Made by a program: the position numbers and the translations under genes. From Alkaliphilus sp. B6464 (GTDB taxonomy: Bacteria; Bacillota; Clostridia; Peptostreptococcales; Natronincolaceae), in the NCBI RefSeq assembly GCF_018141165.1, contig NZ_CP058557.1, positions 1,240,001-1,304,000 of the forward strand: a DNA stretch of 64,000 bases, read 5' to 3'. Position 1 is the stretch's first letter. Each line of letters begins with the position of its first letter. The notes under the pieces were generated by a model. That model did no database searches. It saw only the letters and a program-made list of their open reading frames with translations, and had not been told where the DNA came from. Below, piece after piece: positions 17,858 to 26,997 of this stretch.

Positions 17858-17909
17858 GCATTTGAATATGTATACATAATCCGTTATAATAATAATACTA
17901 TTCAAATGC
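17858..17909 (+). promoter_or_regulatory. proA promoter flanked by an inverted repeat
   Basis: TTGAAT (17862-17867), 17-bp spacer and TATAAT (17885-17890) form a strong sigma-A promoter 35 bp before proA. GCATTTGAAT (17858-17867) and ATTCAAATGC (17900-17909) are a perfect 10-bp inverted repeat that spans the -35 box and the transcription start, a plausible operator. Confidence 0.7.
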
Positions 17910-17924
17910 AGAAAGGGTGGTAAA

Positions 17925-19166
17925 ATGTCAAATTTAATAGAAAAGTGTGCAAGGTTAAGGGATGCTTCCCATTTATTAGCAGCTACTCCCACCAATTCTA
18001 AAAATGCAGCATTACATCTAGTAGCAAATAGTTTAAAGAAAAATTCATCATATATACTGGCTGAAAATGAAAAAGATATTAAAATTGCAAAGGAAAAAGG
18101 CACGAAAGAGAGCCTTATTGATCGCCTAAGATTAAATGAAGATAGAATCCAAGGAATGATTGATAGCATTAATACTATTATTAAGCTAAATGATCCTATA
18201 TGGAAAAGTAACGATGTGTGGACTTTAGAAAATGGGCTAACAATTAGTAAAATGACTGTACCATTAGGAGTTATCGGAATTATTTATGAATCAAGACCCA
18301 ACGTTACTTTGGATGCATTCGCATTAGCACTAAAAAGCGGTAACTGTATTTTATTAAGGGGAAGTTCCTCTGCAATCCATTCTAATAAAGCTTTGGTTAA
18401 AGTTATAAAAGAAGGTCTAATGGAAAGTGAAATAAGCCAAGAAGTAGTTCAGCTTGTAGAGGATCTTGATCGAAGTATTGTGAAGGAAATGCTAACATTA
18501 AACGAATATATTGATGTAATTATTCCTCGAGGTGGAGCAGATTTAATTCGTTTTGTCATAGACAATGCTACAGTTCCTACTATCGAAACAGGAGTTGGCA
18601 ATTGTCATATTTATGTGGATGGGTCAGCCAACCTAGAAAATGCTATTAAAATCATTATGAATGCCAAGGTACAAAGGCCGGGGGTTTGTAATGCTTGTGA
18701 AACAACGTTAATTCATGAGAGCATAGCATCTGAGTTTTTACCAATGCTATATGATGCATTAAGCGATAAAGTTGAGTTAAGAGGATGCCCTAAAACAATA
18801 GAAGCAATTAATATAAAGGGAGCTGTAGATTCGGATTGGGCAGAGGAATATCTTGATTATACTCTTGCAATCAAGGTTGTTTCGGATATAAATCAAGCAA
18901 TCGACCATATACAAAAATATGGTACGAAACATTCTGAAGCCATTATTACAGAGAACTTTACTAACGCCAATTACTTTTTAAGAAGGGTAGATGCAGCGGC
19001 AGTATATGTAAATGCGTCAACTCGATTTACAGATGGTGGGGCTTTTGGTTTTGGAGGAGAGATGGGAATTAGTACTCAAAAAATCCATGCTAGAGGGCCA
19101 ATGGGACTAAATGAATTAGTTACTGTAAAGTACACAATTATAGGAAACGGGCAAATTAGAGAATAG
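17925..19166 (+). CDS. proA: Gamma-glutamyl phosphate reductase
   Basis: This 413-residue enzyme reduces L-glutamyl 5-phosphate to glutamate 5-semialdehyde with NADPH, the second step of proline synthesis. The aldehyde-dehydrogenase fold is complete: VPLGVIGIIYESRPNVTLDA, the catalytic cysteine in RPGVCNACETTLIH, and the C-terminal NASTRFTDGGAFGFGGEMGI with SRARGPMG-like KIHARGPMGL. Length matches the family. The start ATG 17925 follows AAAGGGTGG. It is the first gene of proA-proB-proC; proB begins 10 bp after its stop codon. Confidence 0.97.
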   Translation: MSNLIEKCARLRDASHLLAATPTNSKNAALHLVANSLKKNSSYILAENEKDIKIAKEKGTKESLIDRLRLNEDRIQGMIDSINTIIKLNDPIWKSNDVWTLENGLTISKMTVPLGVIGIIYESRPNVTLDAFALALKSGNCILLRGSSSAIHSNKALVKVIKEGLMESEISQEVVQLVEDLDRSIVKEMLTLNEYIDVIIPRGGADLIRFVIDNATVPTIETGVGNCHIYVDGSANLENAIKIIMNAKVQRPGVCNACETTLIHESIASEFLPMLYDALSDKVELRGCPKTIEAINIKGAVDSDWAEEYLDYTLAIKVVSDINQAIDHIQKYGTKHSEAIITENFTNANYFLRRVDAAAVYVNASTRFTDGGAFGFGGEMGISTQKIHARGPMGLNELVTVKYTIIGNGQIRE

Positions 19167-19176
19167 AGGGATTAAA

Positions 19177-19974
19177 ATGTTATCGGAAGTAATGAAGAAG
19201 AGTAGAAAAATTGTAATAAAAATCGGTAGTAATACACTTTCCAATGAAGATGGTACTATTAATCATGTTTTTATAGAGGAGCTATGCAATCAAGTATCTT
19301 TTTTAATCGCTGAAGGAAAGCAGGTCGCAATTGTTACTTCAGGAGCTAGAATTGCTGGCATCAGCAGAACTAATAAGTGGTCTAGAAAAGAGGATATGCA
19401 TTATAAGCAGGCTTTATGTGCAATTGGACAAGTAGAGCTAATGTCTGCCTATAATAGTCATTTTTCTCAACATGGAATCTATATAGGTCAACTTCTTTTA
19501 ACAAGAGAAGATTTTTTTGATAAAACTAGAACTTTAAACGTGAGAAACACATTGTTTACTTTAGCAGATGAAGGTATAGTACCAATTATTAATGAAAATG
19601 ATACCGTAAGCGTAGAGCAAATTAAAATTGGTGATAACGATACTCTAGCAGCATATTCAGCGAGTCTATGGAATGCTGATTTATTGATACTTTTAAGTGA
19701 CATAGATGGCATTTATGATAAGAATCCTAAGGATTATGATGATGCCAAACTGTTAGAACAGATAGAAAATATAGACATCATGTTAGAAAAAATTGAGATT
19801 GGACAATCTAATTCATTTGGTACAGGTGGAATTACAACAAAGATAGAGGCAGCAAGAATTGTAAATCGTTATGGTATACCAATGATCTTGGCTAATGGGA
19901 AGACACATGACATTTTAATGAAGGTCTACAATAATGAAACTAAAGCCACTATATTTTTACCAGAAGAGAAATAA
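19177..19974 (+). CDS. proB: Glutamate 5-kinase (short form, no PUA domain)
   Basis: This enzyme phosphorylates glutamate with ATP, the first and feedback-inhibited step of proline synthesis. The amino-acid-kinase fold is clear: KIVIKIGSNTLS, VTSGARIAG, ENDTVSVEQIKIGDNDTLAA, LLSDIDGIYDKNPK and GTGGITTKIEAARI. At 265 residues it lacks the C-terminal PUA domain of the ~367-residue Escherichia coli enzyme; short forms are known in many Firmicutes. ATG 19177 follows proA by 10 bp with an RBS-like GAGGGATT. Gene order proA-proB is the reverse of the more common proBA. Confidence 0.96.
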   Translation: MLSEVMKKSRKIVIKIGSNTLSNEDGTINHVFIEELCNQVSFLIAEGKQVAIVTSGARIAGISRTNKWSRKEDMHYKQALCAIGQVELMSAYNSHFSQHGIYIGQLLLTREDFFDKTRTLNVRNTLFTLADEGIVPIINENDTVSVEQIKIGDNDTLAAYSASLWNADLLILLSDIDGIYDKNPKDYDDAKLLEQIENIDIMLEKIEIGQSNSFGTGGITTKIEAARIVNRYGIPMILANGKTHDILMKVYNNETKATIFLPEEK

Positions 19975-20057
19975 ATAGCAATATGATAAGCTTGAGTAGT
20001 TAGACAATGTATAAATTAGCTAGTAGTTTTAAGTAGCAAAATAGAAGAGGTGTAACG

Positions 20058-20867
20058 ATGGATAAAAAAATAGGATTTATTGGAGCAGGAAATATGTCAT
20101 CTACCATAATTGGTGGACTTGTTAAGAACTTTAAAGGTATGAATAACTTAATATATGTTACAAATAGATCTAAAGAAAAAGCAGAAAGATTATGTAATGA
20201 AGCTAATATAAATTTCTGTAACAGTAATGCCGACTTAGCTAAAACCTGTGATGTAATTTTTTTAGGTATTAAACCAGATATGTACGGAGTGGTTTTAAAA
20301 GAAATAGCTCCATATGTAACCGATGATAAGTTAATAATTTCATTAGCCGCTGGAGTAACTACAAATAATGTAGAGGGCTATTTCAAACGACCAATGAAAA
20401 TAATTCGAATTATGCCTAATATTGCTGTAACTGTTGGGGAGGGTATGATCGCTTTAACCGCTAATAAGAATGTAGCCGAAGAAGAGGTTGACCTAGCAAC
20501 AAACTTACTAAGTAGTATTGGTAAGGTGGATAAAATTGAGGAATATATGATTGATGCAGTAACTACTATAAGTGGTTGTAGTCCAGCCTTTATTGCACTG
20601 TTTGTAGAAGCTTTAGCAGATGGAAGTGTATTACAGGGTATGCCACGAGATAAAGCATATATATATGCAGCTCAAACCTTAATTGGAACAGGTAAGATGA
20701 TGCTCGAAAAAGAAATACATCCAGGAGCACTAAAGGATATAGTTTCATCCCCTGGAGGAGTTACTATAGAAGGTGTTTATGCTTTGGAAAAAAGAGGGTT
20801 TAGAAGCATTCTTATGGAGGCTGTGGAAGCCTGCGAGAGAAAAATTAAATTATTAAATAGTAAATAA
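20058..20867 (+). CDS. proC: Pyrroline-5-carboxylate reductase
   Basis: This 269-residue enzyme makes the last step of proline synthesis, reducing 1-pyrroline-5-carboxylate with NAD(P)H. It has the N-terminal dinucleotide fold IGFIGAGNMSSTIIGGL, the middle GIKPDMY and IIRIMPNIAVTVGEG motifs, and the C-terminal dimer/active-site segment SPGGVTIEGVYALEKRGFR. ATG 20058 follows GAGGTG. The 83-bp gap after proB may hold a minor promoter, but the three genes probably form one operon giving the full route from glutamate to proline. Confidence 0.97.
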   Translation: MDKKIGFIGAGNMSSTIIGGLVKNFKGMNNLIYVTNRSKEKAERLCNEANINFCNSNADLAKTCDVIFLGIKPDMYGVVLKEIAPYVTDDKLIISLAAGVTTNNVEGYFKRPMKIIRIMPNIAVTVGEGMIALTANKNVAEEEVDLATNLLSSIGKVDKIEEYMIDAVTTISGCSPAFIALFVEALADGSVLQGMPRDKAYIYAAQTLIGTGKMMLEKEIHPGALKDIVSSPGGVTIEGVYALEKRGFRSILMEAVEACERKIKLLNSK

Positions 20868-20871
20868 AACT

Positions 20872-20912
20872 TCGATCTGTGCTGAGGGCTCAGAACGACA
20901 GAACGATGATGT
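20872..20912. repeat. Possible fragment of a dispersed palindromic repeat
   Basis: A GC-richer stretch directly after proC contains CTGAGGGCTCAG and CTCAGAACGACAGAACG. It resembles a palindromic intergenic repeat common in clostridial genomes (CTCAGAACGACAG type). I identify it by memory only. Confidence 0.35.
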
Positions 20913-20954
20913 AGCTAATAGCTACTATAAATAAGAAATAAGGAACTAAAATTT

Positions 20955-20984
20955 AAAGCTCACAGGTATTTGCTTGTGGGCTTT
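20955..20984 (+). terminator. Hairpin, possible terminator of pro operon
   Basis: AAAGCTCACAGG pairs with CTTGTGGGCTTT (one G-U, one mismatch). The tail is only TTTAACTATTT, so termination efficiency is uncertain. Confidence 0.5.
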
Positions 20985-21061
20985 AACTATTTAGAGTACG
21001 GTTAATTAGAAATAAATTGTGGCAGAATTTATGATAGATATTAAAATTAATGGAAATATAT

Positions 21062-21100
21062 AGGCTATGGATATTAATTCATGGCCTTCTATTATTATAT
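21062..21100 (+). terminator. Terminator-like hairpin, family member 1 of 3
   Basis: AGGCTATG (21062-21069) pairs with CATGGCCT (21080-21087) with one G-U, loop GATATTAATT, tail TCTATTATT. Near-identical hairpins occur at 22002 and 27174. The ~50 bp after it are also repeated after the 22002 copy. Confidence 0.55.
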
Positions 21101-21169
21101 AGCAAAAGATATTGCAAAATTAAAGGAATTAATAGTAAAGTGCAGAATAATACACCAATAGGACAACAA

Positions 21170-21318
21170 AAGGAGAGGATTTAGAGGAGGAGAATGAGCT
21201 GTTTTGGTCAGATTTAAACCATGATTTTTTTGATATGTCTGTTTATGCAGGTGAGGGAAATATAGGGCATATGATTGAACAAGTAAACATGTATAAGGAT
21301 ATTATTTTAGGTGAGTAA
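21170..21318 (+). pseudogene. Possible decayed gene fragment
   Basis: One frame ending at TAA 21316-21318 encodes about 45 plausible residues (NELFWSDLNHDFFDMSVYAG, then MIEQVNMYKDIILGE), but it has no start codon with RBS and is cut off upstream by a stop near 21150. No family recognised. Confidence 0.25.
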
Positions 21319-21476
21319 AGTATTTTATTATATTCATATAAAATGGATATAATCTTCAGATCTCATTGATTCATATTGGGTAACTAGAAAGATGTATTTC
21401 AAGGTGAAGATTATTTGGTATAAACTATATAGCAAAATTTTAGAGTATAAAAAATTTTAATAAAGGAGAGAAATCT

Positions 21477-21986
21477 ATGAAGAAAGAAATAATTGAGTGG
21501 GCTAAAACCATTATAATTTCATTATTGGCTGCATTATTAATAACAACTTTTGCTTTACCAACAATTGTTTATGGAACATCAATGGCTCCTACATTAGATA
21601 CTTATGATTTATTATTAATAAATAAATTATTATATAAAGTCCAAGATCCAGCTTATGGAGATGTTGTCGTTTTTGAATTTGAACCAGAAAGAAAGAACAT
21701 GATCAAGAGAGTTATAGGAATTGAAGGAGATACTGTTGAAATTAATAATGGTATAGTATCTGTAAATGGCACAGAGTTAGAAGAAGGATATATTTATGGT
21801 ACGGATACTTCTTCAAGGGATTTAAAAATAGTAGTTCCGAAAGGTAAGGTTTTTGTACTAGGTGATAATAGGAATGATAGTAGAGATAGTAGAAGTAAGG
21901 AGATTGGCCCAGTAGATAAAGATATAATTATAGGAAAAGCCTATTTCAGATTATTTCCATTTCCTAAAATAGGTAGAATAGAATAA
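21477..21986 (+). CDS. Type I signal peptidase
   Basis: This 169-residue membrane protease removes Sec and Tat signal peptides on the outer face of the membrane. It has one N-terminal helix (TIIISLLAALLITTFALP), box B with the nucleophile serine in YGTSMAPTLDTYD, box C DVVVFEF, box D with the general-base lysine in MIKRVIGIEGD, and box E VLGDNRNDSRDSR. It is SipS/LepB-like with a single membrane anchor, normal for Gram-positives. The start ATG 21477 has AAAGGAGAG at good spacing. It is transcribed alone between two related hairpins. Confidence 0.96.
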   Translation: MKKEIIEWAKTIIISLLAALLITTFALPTIVYGTSMAPTLDTYDLLLINKLLYKVQDPAYGDVVVFEFEPERKNMIKRVIGIEGDTVEINNGIVSVNGTELEEGYIYGTDTSSRDLKIVVPKGKVFVLGDNRNDSRDSRSKEIGPVDKDIIIGKAYFRLFPFPKIGRIE

Positions 21987-22001
21987 GAGCGAATATATTT
22001 G

Positions 22002-22029
22002 GGCTGTGGATGTTGATTCGCAGCCTTTG
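22002..22029 (+). terminator. Terminator-like hairpin, family member 2 of 3
   Basis: GGCTGTG (22002-22008) pairs with CGCAGCC (22019-22025), loop GATGTTGATT, tail TTTGCTG. Bases 22030-22100 repeat, imperfectly, 21100-21160. No gene is seen in 22030-22257. Confidence 0.5.
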
Positions 22030-22257
22030 CTGTAGAATAGTAAAGATATTGCTAATTAAAAGGAATCATTAAGAAAGTGTAGAACAATATAGCAGATATA
22101 TTTCTTTGATATTGTAAAGTTGAAAGAAGCTTATATTATTTTAATAAATCAGGCTCGGTTTATAAAGGCGGAAAGGTGTTGCTTCGAGTATTATGAATGA
22201 ATTGAGTAATGAATTATAAAATCAATGAATCAATAAATCATTATGGAGGAGGCATAG

Positions 22258-22573
22258 ATGATTAAAATAAGAACGGAAAATGTAAGCGATCATAGTAGCG
22301 TTTTTCAATTAAATTATGAATCATTTAGGAATAGGTGGCCAACTAATTCAAGAAGGATTAAAAAGATGTAGGGATTTAGGATATGGGATTGTATTGTTGA
22401 TAGGGCATCCGACATACTATCCTAAATTTGGATTTAAACCAGCGAGAAATTTTGGACTAGAACTAAAACAATTTAAAGTATCGGATGAAGTATTTATGGT
22501 ATGTGAATTAATAGCAGGAGAGTTAGATAGAATTAAGGGAGAATTAATATATCCTAAATCATTTTTCAGTTGA
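22258..22573 (+). pseudogene. GNAT acetyltransferase (YhbS-like) with internal deletion
   Basis: ATG 22258 stands behind GGAGGAGG and encodes MIKIRTENVSDHSSVFQLNY, the normal start of a YhbS-like GNAT protein. After about 22315 homology jumps to another frame, which encodes LGIGGQLIQEGLKRCRDLGY and GHPTYYPKFGFKPARNFGL, the C-terminal half. About 80 middle residues, including the first core strands, are missing and the frame is broken at the junction. Confidence 0.75.
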
Positions 22574-22625
22574 TTCGAAGGTGGGATTCAAGGGTGTGAA
22601 ATTAGAGTAGGGGGAGATGGGGGAA

Positions 22626-23513
22626 ATGAAGTTAAACAAACATAGGAATATAGATACTTTTTTAGAAGAAACCTTAAAGTATTTAGAGCAAAGCGAAGCA
22701 TTAAATAATCTTATGTTAGGTATTTGCAACACAATTAAAAACAACCCAGATTATTATAGTAATGCCTATCTTGCTACTGTAAAACAAGGAGAAGAATTAG
22801 CTATAGCAACAGTTATGACACCTCCTAATAAACTAGTTGTATATAGTAACAGGAAAGAATGTGATGATGCAATAGAATTATTAGTAGAAGATTTACGCAA
22901 TAAGAATATTGATATATCTGGTGTTATAGGTCCTAAAGAACTATCAAAAAGAACTTGTGATATTTGGAGCAAATATAGTGATTGTAAGGTGAAATTGGAA
23001 ATGAATATGAGGGTTTATGAACTAAGGGAAGTAAATAAAGATACAATTGGAGAAGGAATATTAAGACCAGCCGATGAAGAAGACTTAGAGTTTGTAGCAC
23101 AGGGGCGGTATGACTTTGAAATTGATACTGGATTAAATGCTTCACCAGATAAAGAAAAATGTTATGAGTCAGTTAGAAATAGGCTACCAGAAAAAACTAT
23201 TTTTTTATGGGAAGATGCAGGTAAAGTAGTATCAATGGCAGCTAAAGCTAGGCCTACACAAAATGGAGCTACTGTTAATTTAGTTCATACACCAAAGGAG
23301 TTAAGAAAAAGAGGATATGCAACTAGTTGTGTGGCAGCATTAAGTCAACATTTATTAGATTCTGGCTATAAGTTCTGTTCTTTATTTACGGATCTAGCAA
23401 ATCCTACTTCAAACAGTATTTATATGAAAATAGGATATAAACCAGTTGGGGATTATGATAGCTATATTATAGAAAAAGGGGGAAATAACAATGACAAAGC
23501 TAATACAAATTGA
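22626..23513 (+). CDS. Large GNAT-family acetyltransferase
   Basis: The start ATG 22626 is nine bases after AGGGGGAG; an ATG at 22617 touches that site. The 295-residue protein has an N-terminal half typical of the Firmicute two-part GNAT proteins (ELAIATVMTPPNKLVVYS; VIGPKE) and a C-terminal catalytic core: FLWEDAGKVVSMAAKARPT, VNLVHTPKELRKRGYATSCV (RxxGYA acetyl-CoA loop) and NSIYMKIGYKPVGDYDSY. It is probably cytosolic; substrate unknown. Confidence 0.85.
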   Translation: MKLNKHRNIDTFLEETLKYLEQSEALNNLMLGICNTIKNNPDYYSNAYLATVKQGEELAIATVMTPPNKLVVYSNRKECDDAIELLVEDLRNKNIDISGVIGPKELSKRTCDIWSKYSDCKVKLEMNMRVYELREVNKDTIGEGILRPADEEDLEFVAQGRYDFEIDTGLNASPDKEKCYESVRNRLPEKTIFLWEDAGKVVSMAAKARPTQNGATVNLVHTPKELRKRGYATSCVAALSQHLLDSGYKFCSLFTDLANPTSNSIYMKIGYKPVGDYDSYIIEKGGNNNDKANTN

Positions 23514-23617
23514 ATTATTAGAATAAATATTGACATTATATCTGTTTTCCTGCTAATAAACAGCTGGAAATTCTATAAATTTTTACTTTAAATATAATAT
23601 AAAGGAGAGTATTCACA

Positions 23618-24166
23618 TTGGATAAGTTTACTTTAATCAAGGAAGAAGCTGTTTTAATAGTAATTGATATTCAGGAACGACTAGTACCAGTAATGAAATA
23701 TGGTGAAGGAGTTATCGGTAAGACTGATACTTTAATTTCAGTTGCAAAAGATTTAGATATTCCTATTTTAGTTACAGAACAATATCCTAAAGGCTTGGGC
23801 AAGACAGTTATAGAATTAAATACTAATTTAGATAAAGCATTAATCTATGAAAAAACAACTTTTTCTGGCTATACCGAGGAAGTGATTTCAAGGCTTAATC
23901 AACTAGGGAGGAAAAAGATTATTATTACTGGTATGGAGACCCATGTTTGTGTTTTTCAAACTGTGAGAGATTTAATAGCTAATAATTATCAAGTTTTTGT
24001 GGTGGAAGATGCAGTATGTTCACGTACAAAAGCGAATTATAAAAATGGCCTAGATTTAATGTCGACTATGGGAGCTATTATTACCAATACAGAGACAGTA
24101 TTTTTTGATTTAATAAAAGAGGCAGGTACCCCTTTATTTAAAAAGCTGTCAAAGTTAATAAAATAG
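23618..24166 (+). CDS. Isochorismatase-family cysteine hydrolase
   Basis: This 182-residue protein has the family fold and its Asp-Lys-Cys triad: aspartate in VLIVIDIQERLVP, lysine in YEKTTFSG and the nucleophile in ITGMETHVCVFQTV, with the usual cis-peptide segment before it. Such enzymes hydrolyse amides such as nicotinamide, or isochorismate; this small form is like the hydrolases of unknown substrate in COG1335. The start is TTG 23618, with AAAGGAGAG upstream. An alpha/beta hydrolase gene begins 22 bp after its stop, so the two may work in one pathway. Confidence 0.9.
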   Translation: MDKFTLIKEEAVLIVIDIQERLVPVMKYGEGVIGKTDTLISVAKDLDIPILVTEQYPKGLGKTVIELNTNLDKALIYEKTTFSGYTEEVISRLNQLGRKKIIITGMETHVCVFQTVRDLIANNYQVFVVEDAVCSRTKANYKNGLDLMSTMGAIITNTETVFFDLIKEAGTPLFKKLSKLIK

Positions 24167-24187
24167 GTCATATATTTGGTGTTAAAA

Positions 24188-24835
24188 ATGAATAAAAAAG
24201 TGATTTTAGTTCATGGATATACTAAACATTATGATGATATGCTTGTTTTGAAGAAAAATCTAGAGCTTTTAGGATATGAAGCAATACTAGTTGATTTGCC
24301 ACTAACCTTTGAGTATATAACAGACGCTGTTATTGTATTTGAAGAAAAAATTAATGAAATTATATATAGCTTAAAAGAAGATGAAAAGATTAGTCTTGTA
24401 GGTCATAGCACAGGTGGACTAGTAATAAGATTGCTATTATCCAATACAAAATATATAGAAAAAATATACAGATGTGTCTTAATAGCTACGCCAAACAAGG
24501 GAAGCGAGTTAGCGGATATAGCTTCTAGAATATCTCATATATTTATTAATATTTTTAAGACTTTAAAATCCTTGAGACATGAAAATGTAGAAAAGTTAGA
24601 TTTGAAGCAAATAGATGATATTGAAATAGGCGGAATCGCAGGAAATAAAAGTGATTTACTATTAGGCAAATTGTTGGAAAATGAAAATGATGGTAGAGTA
24701 GAGGTTAACTCTGTAAGATATAAAGAACTAAAAGACTTTATAGTTGTTCCTTACAATCATGAAGAAATTCATTATAAATTTGAAGTAGCAGAACTGGTTG
24801 ATAACTTTCTAAGAACTGGGGATTTTAACAAATAG
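24188..24835 (+). CDS. Alpha/beta-hydrolase (lipase-like)
   Basis: This 215-residue protein begins with VILVHGYTKHYDD (oxyanion strand) and has the nucleophile elbow GHSTGG near residue 79, followed by CVLIATPNKGSELAD, typical of PGAP1/lipase-like hydrolases. The catalytic histidine is probably in the C-terminal YNHEEIHYKF. There is no signal peptide. ATG 24188 is preferred over the TTG at 24176; both have a weak RBS, which fits translation coupled to the isochorismatase gene upstream. Confidence 0.85.
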   Translation: MNKKVILVHGYTKHYDDMLVLKKNLELLGYEAILVDLPLTFEYITDAVIVFEEKINEIIYSLKEDEKISLVGHSTGGLVIRLLLSNTKYIEKIYRCVLIATPNKGSELADIASRISHIFINIFKTLKSLRHENVEKLDLKQIDDIEIGGIAGNKSDLLLGKLLENENDGRVEVNSVRYKELKDFIVVPYNHEEIHYKFEVAELVDNFLRTGDFNK

Positions 24836-24893
24836 TAAGAAGTCGAATTCATATGGATAGATGAATGAAGTGGTTAGAAGGGGGAAAATAGGA

Positions 24894-25463
24894 GTGATTT
24901 TAGGAAAAAATACTATTATTAGGCCAACTGAATTAGGGGACGAAGAGTATTTATACAAATGGTGGAATGATGGTGAAATGATGAGCCATGCAACATTGGC
25001 TTTTGGTACATTACAAAGTAAGGAAGCGATAAGAAAAAGCATTATAAAATCCATTGAAGATAGTAGTATATATCCTAAAAGGAAGAGGTTTATAATATGT
25101 AAAAAAGATACTTCAGAACCTATTGGTGAAGTAAGCTATGGAGACTGGAATGAAAGAAACCAAAAGTGTGAATTTGGTATAAAAATATGTGAAACATCTG
25201 AACAGGGAAAAGGCTATGGAAAAGATGCATTATATCATTTTGTAGATTTTATGTTTCGATTTTTAAATCTTAATAAGATTGAATTAACATCAATGATAGA
25301 TAATAAAGGAGCACATAGTCTATATAAAAAACTAGGTTTTAAAGAAATAGGGATAGTTAGAGAAGGATATTTTGACAGCAGGACTGGTGGATTTACCGAT
25401 GTGATGTATATGGATTTATTGAAGAAGGAATGGTTGGAGATTAGATCGAGTATTGAATTTTAA
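24894..25463 (+). CDS. GNAT acetyltransferase, RimJ/RimL-like
   Basis: The likely start is GTG 24894, eight bases after AAGGGGG; the ATG at 24861 has no RBS. The 189-residue protein shows TIIRPTELGDEEYLYKWWND, PIGEVSYGDWNERN, CETSEQGKGYGKDALYHFVD (acetyl-CoA loop QGKGYG) and GAHSLYKKLGFKEIGIVREG, the complete RimJ/RimL pattern. Members acetylate N-terminal amines of proteins or act on drugs such as aminoglycosides; which applies here is unknown. Confidence 0.88.
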   Translation: MILGKNTIIRPTELGDEEYLYKWWNDGEMMSHATLAFGTLQSKEAIRKSIIKSIEDSSIYPKRKRFIICKKDTSEPIGEVSYGDWNERNQKCEFGIKICETSEQGKGYGKDALYHFVDFMFRFLNLNKIELTSMIDNKGAHSLYKKLGFKEIGIVREGYFDSRTGGFTDVMYMDLLKKEWLEIRSSIEF

Positions 25464-25583
25464 AATAAAGAAATTTTATGAATCAAGTTTTAACGCTGGA
25501 AGTGAACTTTGATTTTTGTGATATATAATAAAAATATTGAAGCCTCTATACAAAAAATGCTCTGACAATTTATTATAAAAGGT

Positions 25584-25964
25584 TTGGTTATTGGAGGTGC
25601 TATATTTACTACAGCCTATGGAGGACGTTCCTTACACGAGCAATCCCATGGAGAATCCTTTTTTGCTGTATTTATGAACAGATTTAGTGGTAAAGGATTA
25701 TACATTTTAGATGAACCTGAAGCTGCATTATCACCAACAAGGCAGTTGGCTATGCTTTCTAGAATTCACGAATTAGTTCAGAAAGATTCACAATTTATAA
25801 TAGCTACACATTCGCCAATTATAATGTCTTATCCCAATTCAACAATTTATGAAATAAATAATGGATTTAACAAGGTTAAATATGAAAACACTGAACATTA
25901 TCAGATCATGAAGGGATTTATGAATAATACTGAAAAAATGTTGAATATAATTATGGGGCCATAA
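25584..25964 (+). pseudogene. C-terminal fragment of AAA ATPase (COG3910-like)
   Basis: The 126-codon frame holds the second half of an ABC/SMC-like ATPase: signature AYGGRSLHEQSHGESF, Walker B GLYILDEPEAAL and switch IATHSPIIM. The Walker A half is absent, and the apparent TTG start has no family counterpart. COG3910 proteins are about 240 residues. It is a truncated remnant, probably not functional. Confidence 0.75.
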
Positions 25965-26128
25965 TATAAAATATAAACATATACCAACCAAAACATATCA
26001 TAACTTAAATTATAGTATTAAAAATTGTGGCATTTATACATTTGCTGGGTATAATGTATCAAAGACTAATATTATTAATAATATGTAGTAAACAATAAAA
26101 ATAATATCTGTTATGGGGGGATGAGTAT

Positions 26129-26887
26129 ATGTGGACTAGGGAACAAATTAAAACAAGAGCAAAGTCAGTACTTAGAGGATCATATTGGAAAGCCTTTTTA
26201 GTTAGCATTATTCTAGGTATTGCAGGTGGTGGTAGAGGAGGATTTAATTTTAGGTGGAACATTAACAGTAATGATAGAGGGTATGGAAGATACGTTCCGC
26301 AATCAATTATGGATAATGCAAGACATATGATTCCATATATTATTTCAATAGCTACTATTGCTATTATCATAACTTTATTAATATTCTTATTTAGAATATT
26401 TTTAGGCTATGCTATAGAAATCGGTGGCAAGCGCTATTTCGTTAGGGCAGCAGGTAAAGATGTTGACTTAAATAACATCGGATATTCTTTTAATGGTGAA
26501 AGGTATAAGAACATAATAAAAGTTATGCTCTATAGAGGTGTATTGATAATTTTGTGGACTTTACTGTTTGTTATCCCAGGTATTATAAAATCATATGCCT
26601 ATAATATGGTGCCTTATATTTTGGCAGATAATCCTCAAATAGGATACAAAAGAGCAATTGAGATAAGCAACGGTATGACAGATGGCGAGAAGTTTAACAT
26701 GTTTATACTAGACCTATCCTTTATAGGTTGGTATATACTAGGTGCATTAGCTCTAGGAATAGGAGTTCTATTTGTTAATCCTTATGTACATGCAACACAT
26801 GCAGAATTGTATTTAGTATTTAGACAGAAGGCTATAGACAGTGGAATATGTTCTGCAGAAGAATTAATGGTGGATAGATTAATATAA
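26129..26887 (+). CDS. DUF975 integral membrane protein
   Basis: This 252-residue protein has an amphipathic N-terminus (MWTREQIKTRAKSVLRGSYW) and about four to five membrane helices. The DUF975 signature VIPGIIKSYAYNMVPYILAD near residue 147 is followed by the conserved GYKRAIEISNGMTDGEKFNMF. Function unknown in the family. ATG 26129 has GGGGGGATG upstream. Its stop is 32 bp before the promoter of the ribosome-protection operon. Confidence 0.9.
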   Translation: MWTREQIKTRAKSVLRGSYWKAFLVSIILGIAGGGRGGFNFRWNINSNDRGYGRYVPQSIMDNARHMIPYIISIATIAIIITLLIFLFRIFLGYAIEIGGKRYFVRAAGKDVDLNNIGYSFNGERYKNIIKVMLYRGVLIILWTLLFVIPGIIKSYAYNMVPYILADNPQIGYKRAIEISNGMTDGEKFNMFILDLSFIGWYILGALALGIGVLFVNPYVHATHAELYLVFRQKAIDSGICSAEELMVDRLI

Positions 26888-26919
26888 TGACCACAACAAA
26901 AAACATTATTTTTAAAATA

Positions 26920-26948
26920 TTGCAATAAATTAAAAGGTATGTTATATT
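26920..26948 (+). promoter_or_regulatory. Promoter of the ribosome-protection operon leader
   Basis: TTGCAA (26920-26925), 17-bp spacer and TATATT (26943-26948). Transcription would start near 26955, giving a ~430-nt leader before the GTPase start at 27390. Confidence 0.65.
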
Positions 26949-26997
26949 GATTATAGTAAATACTATTATTGTAAAAAATCTCAGGAGGTACCATGGA

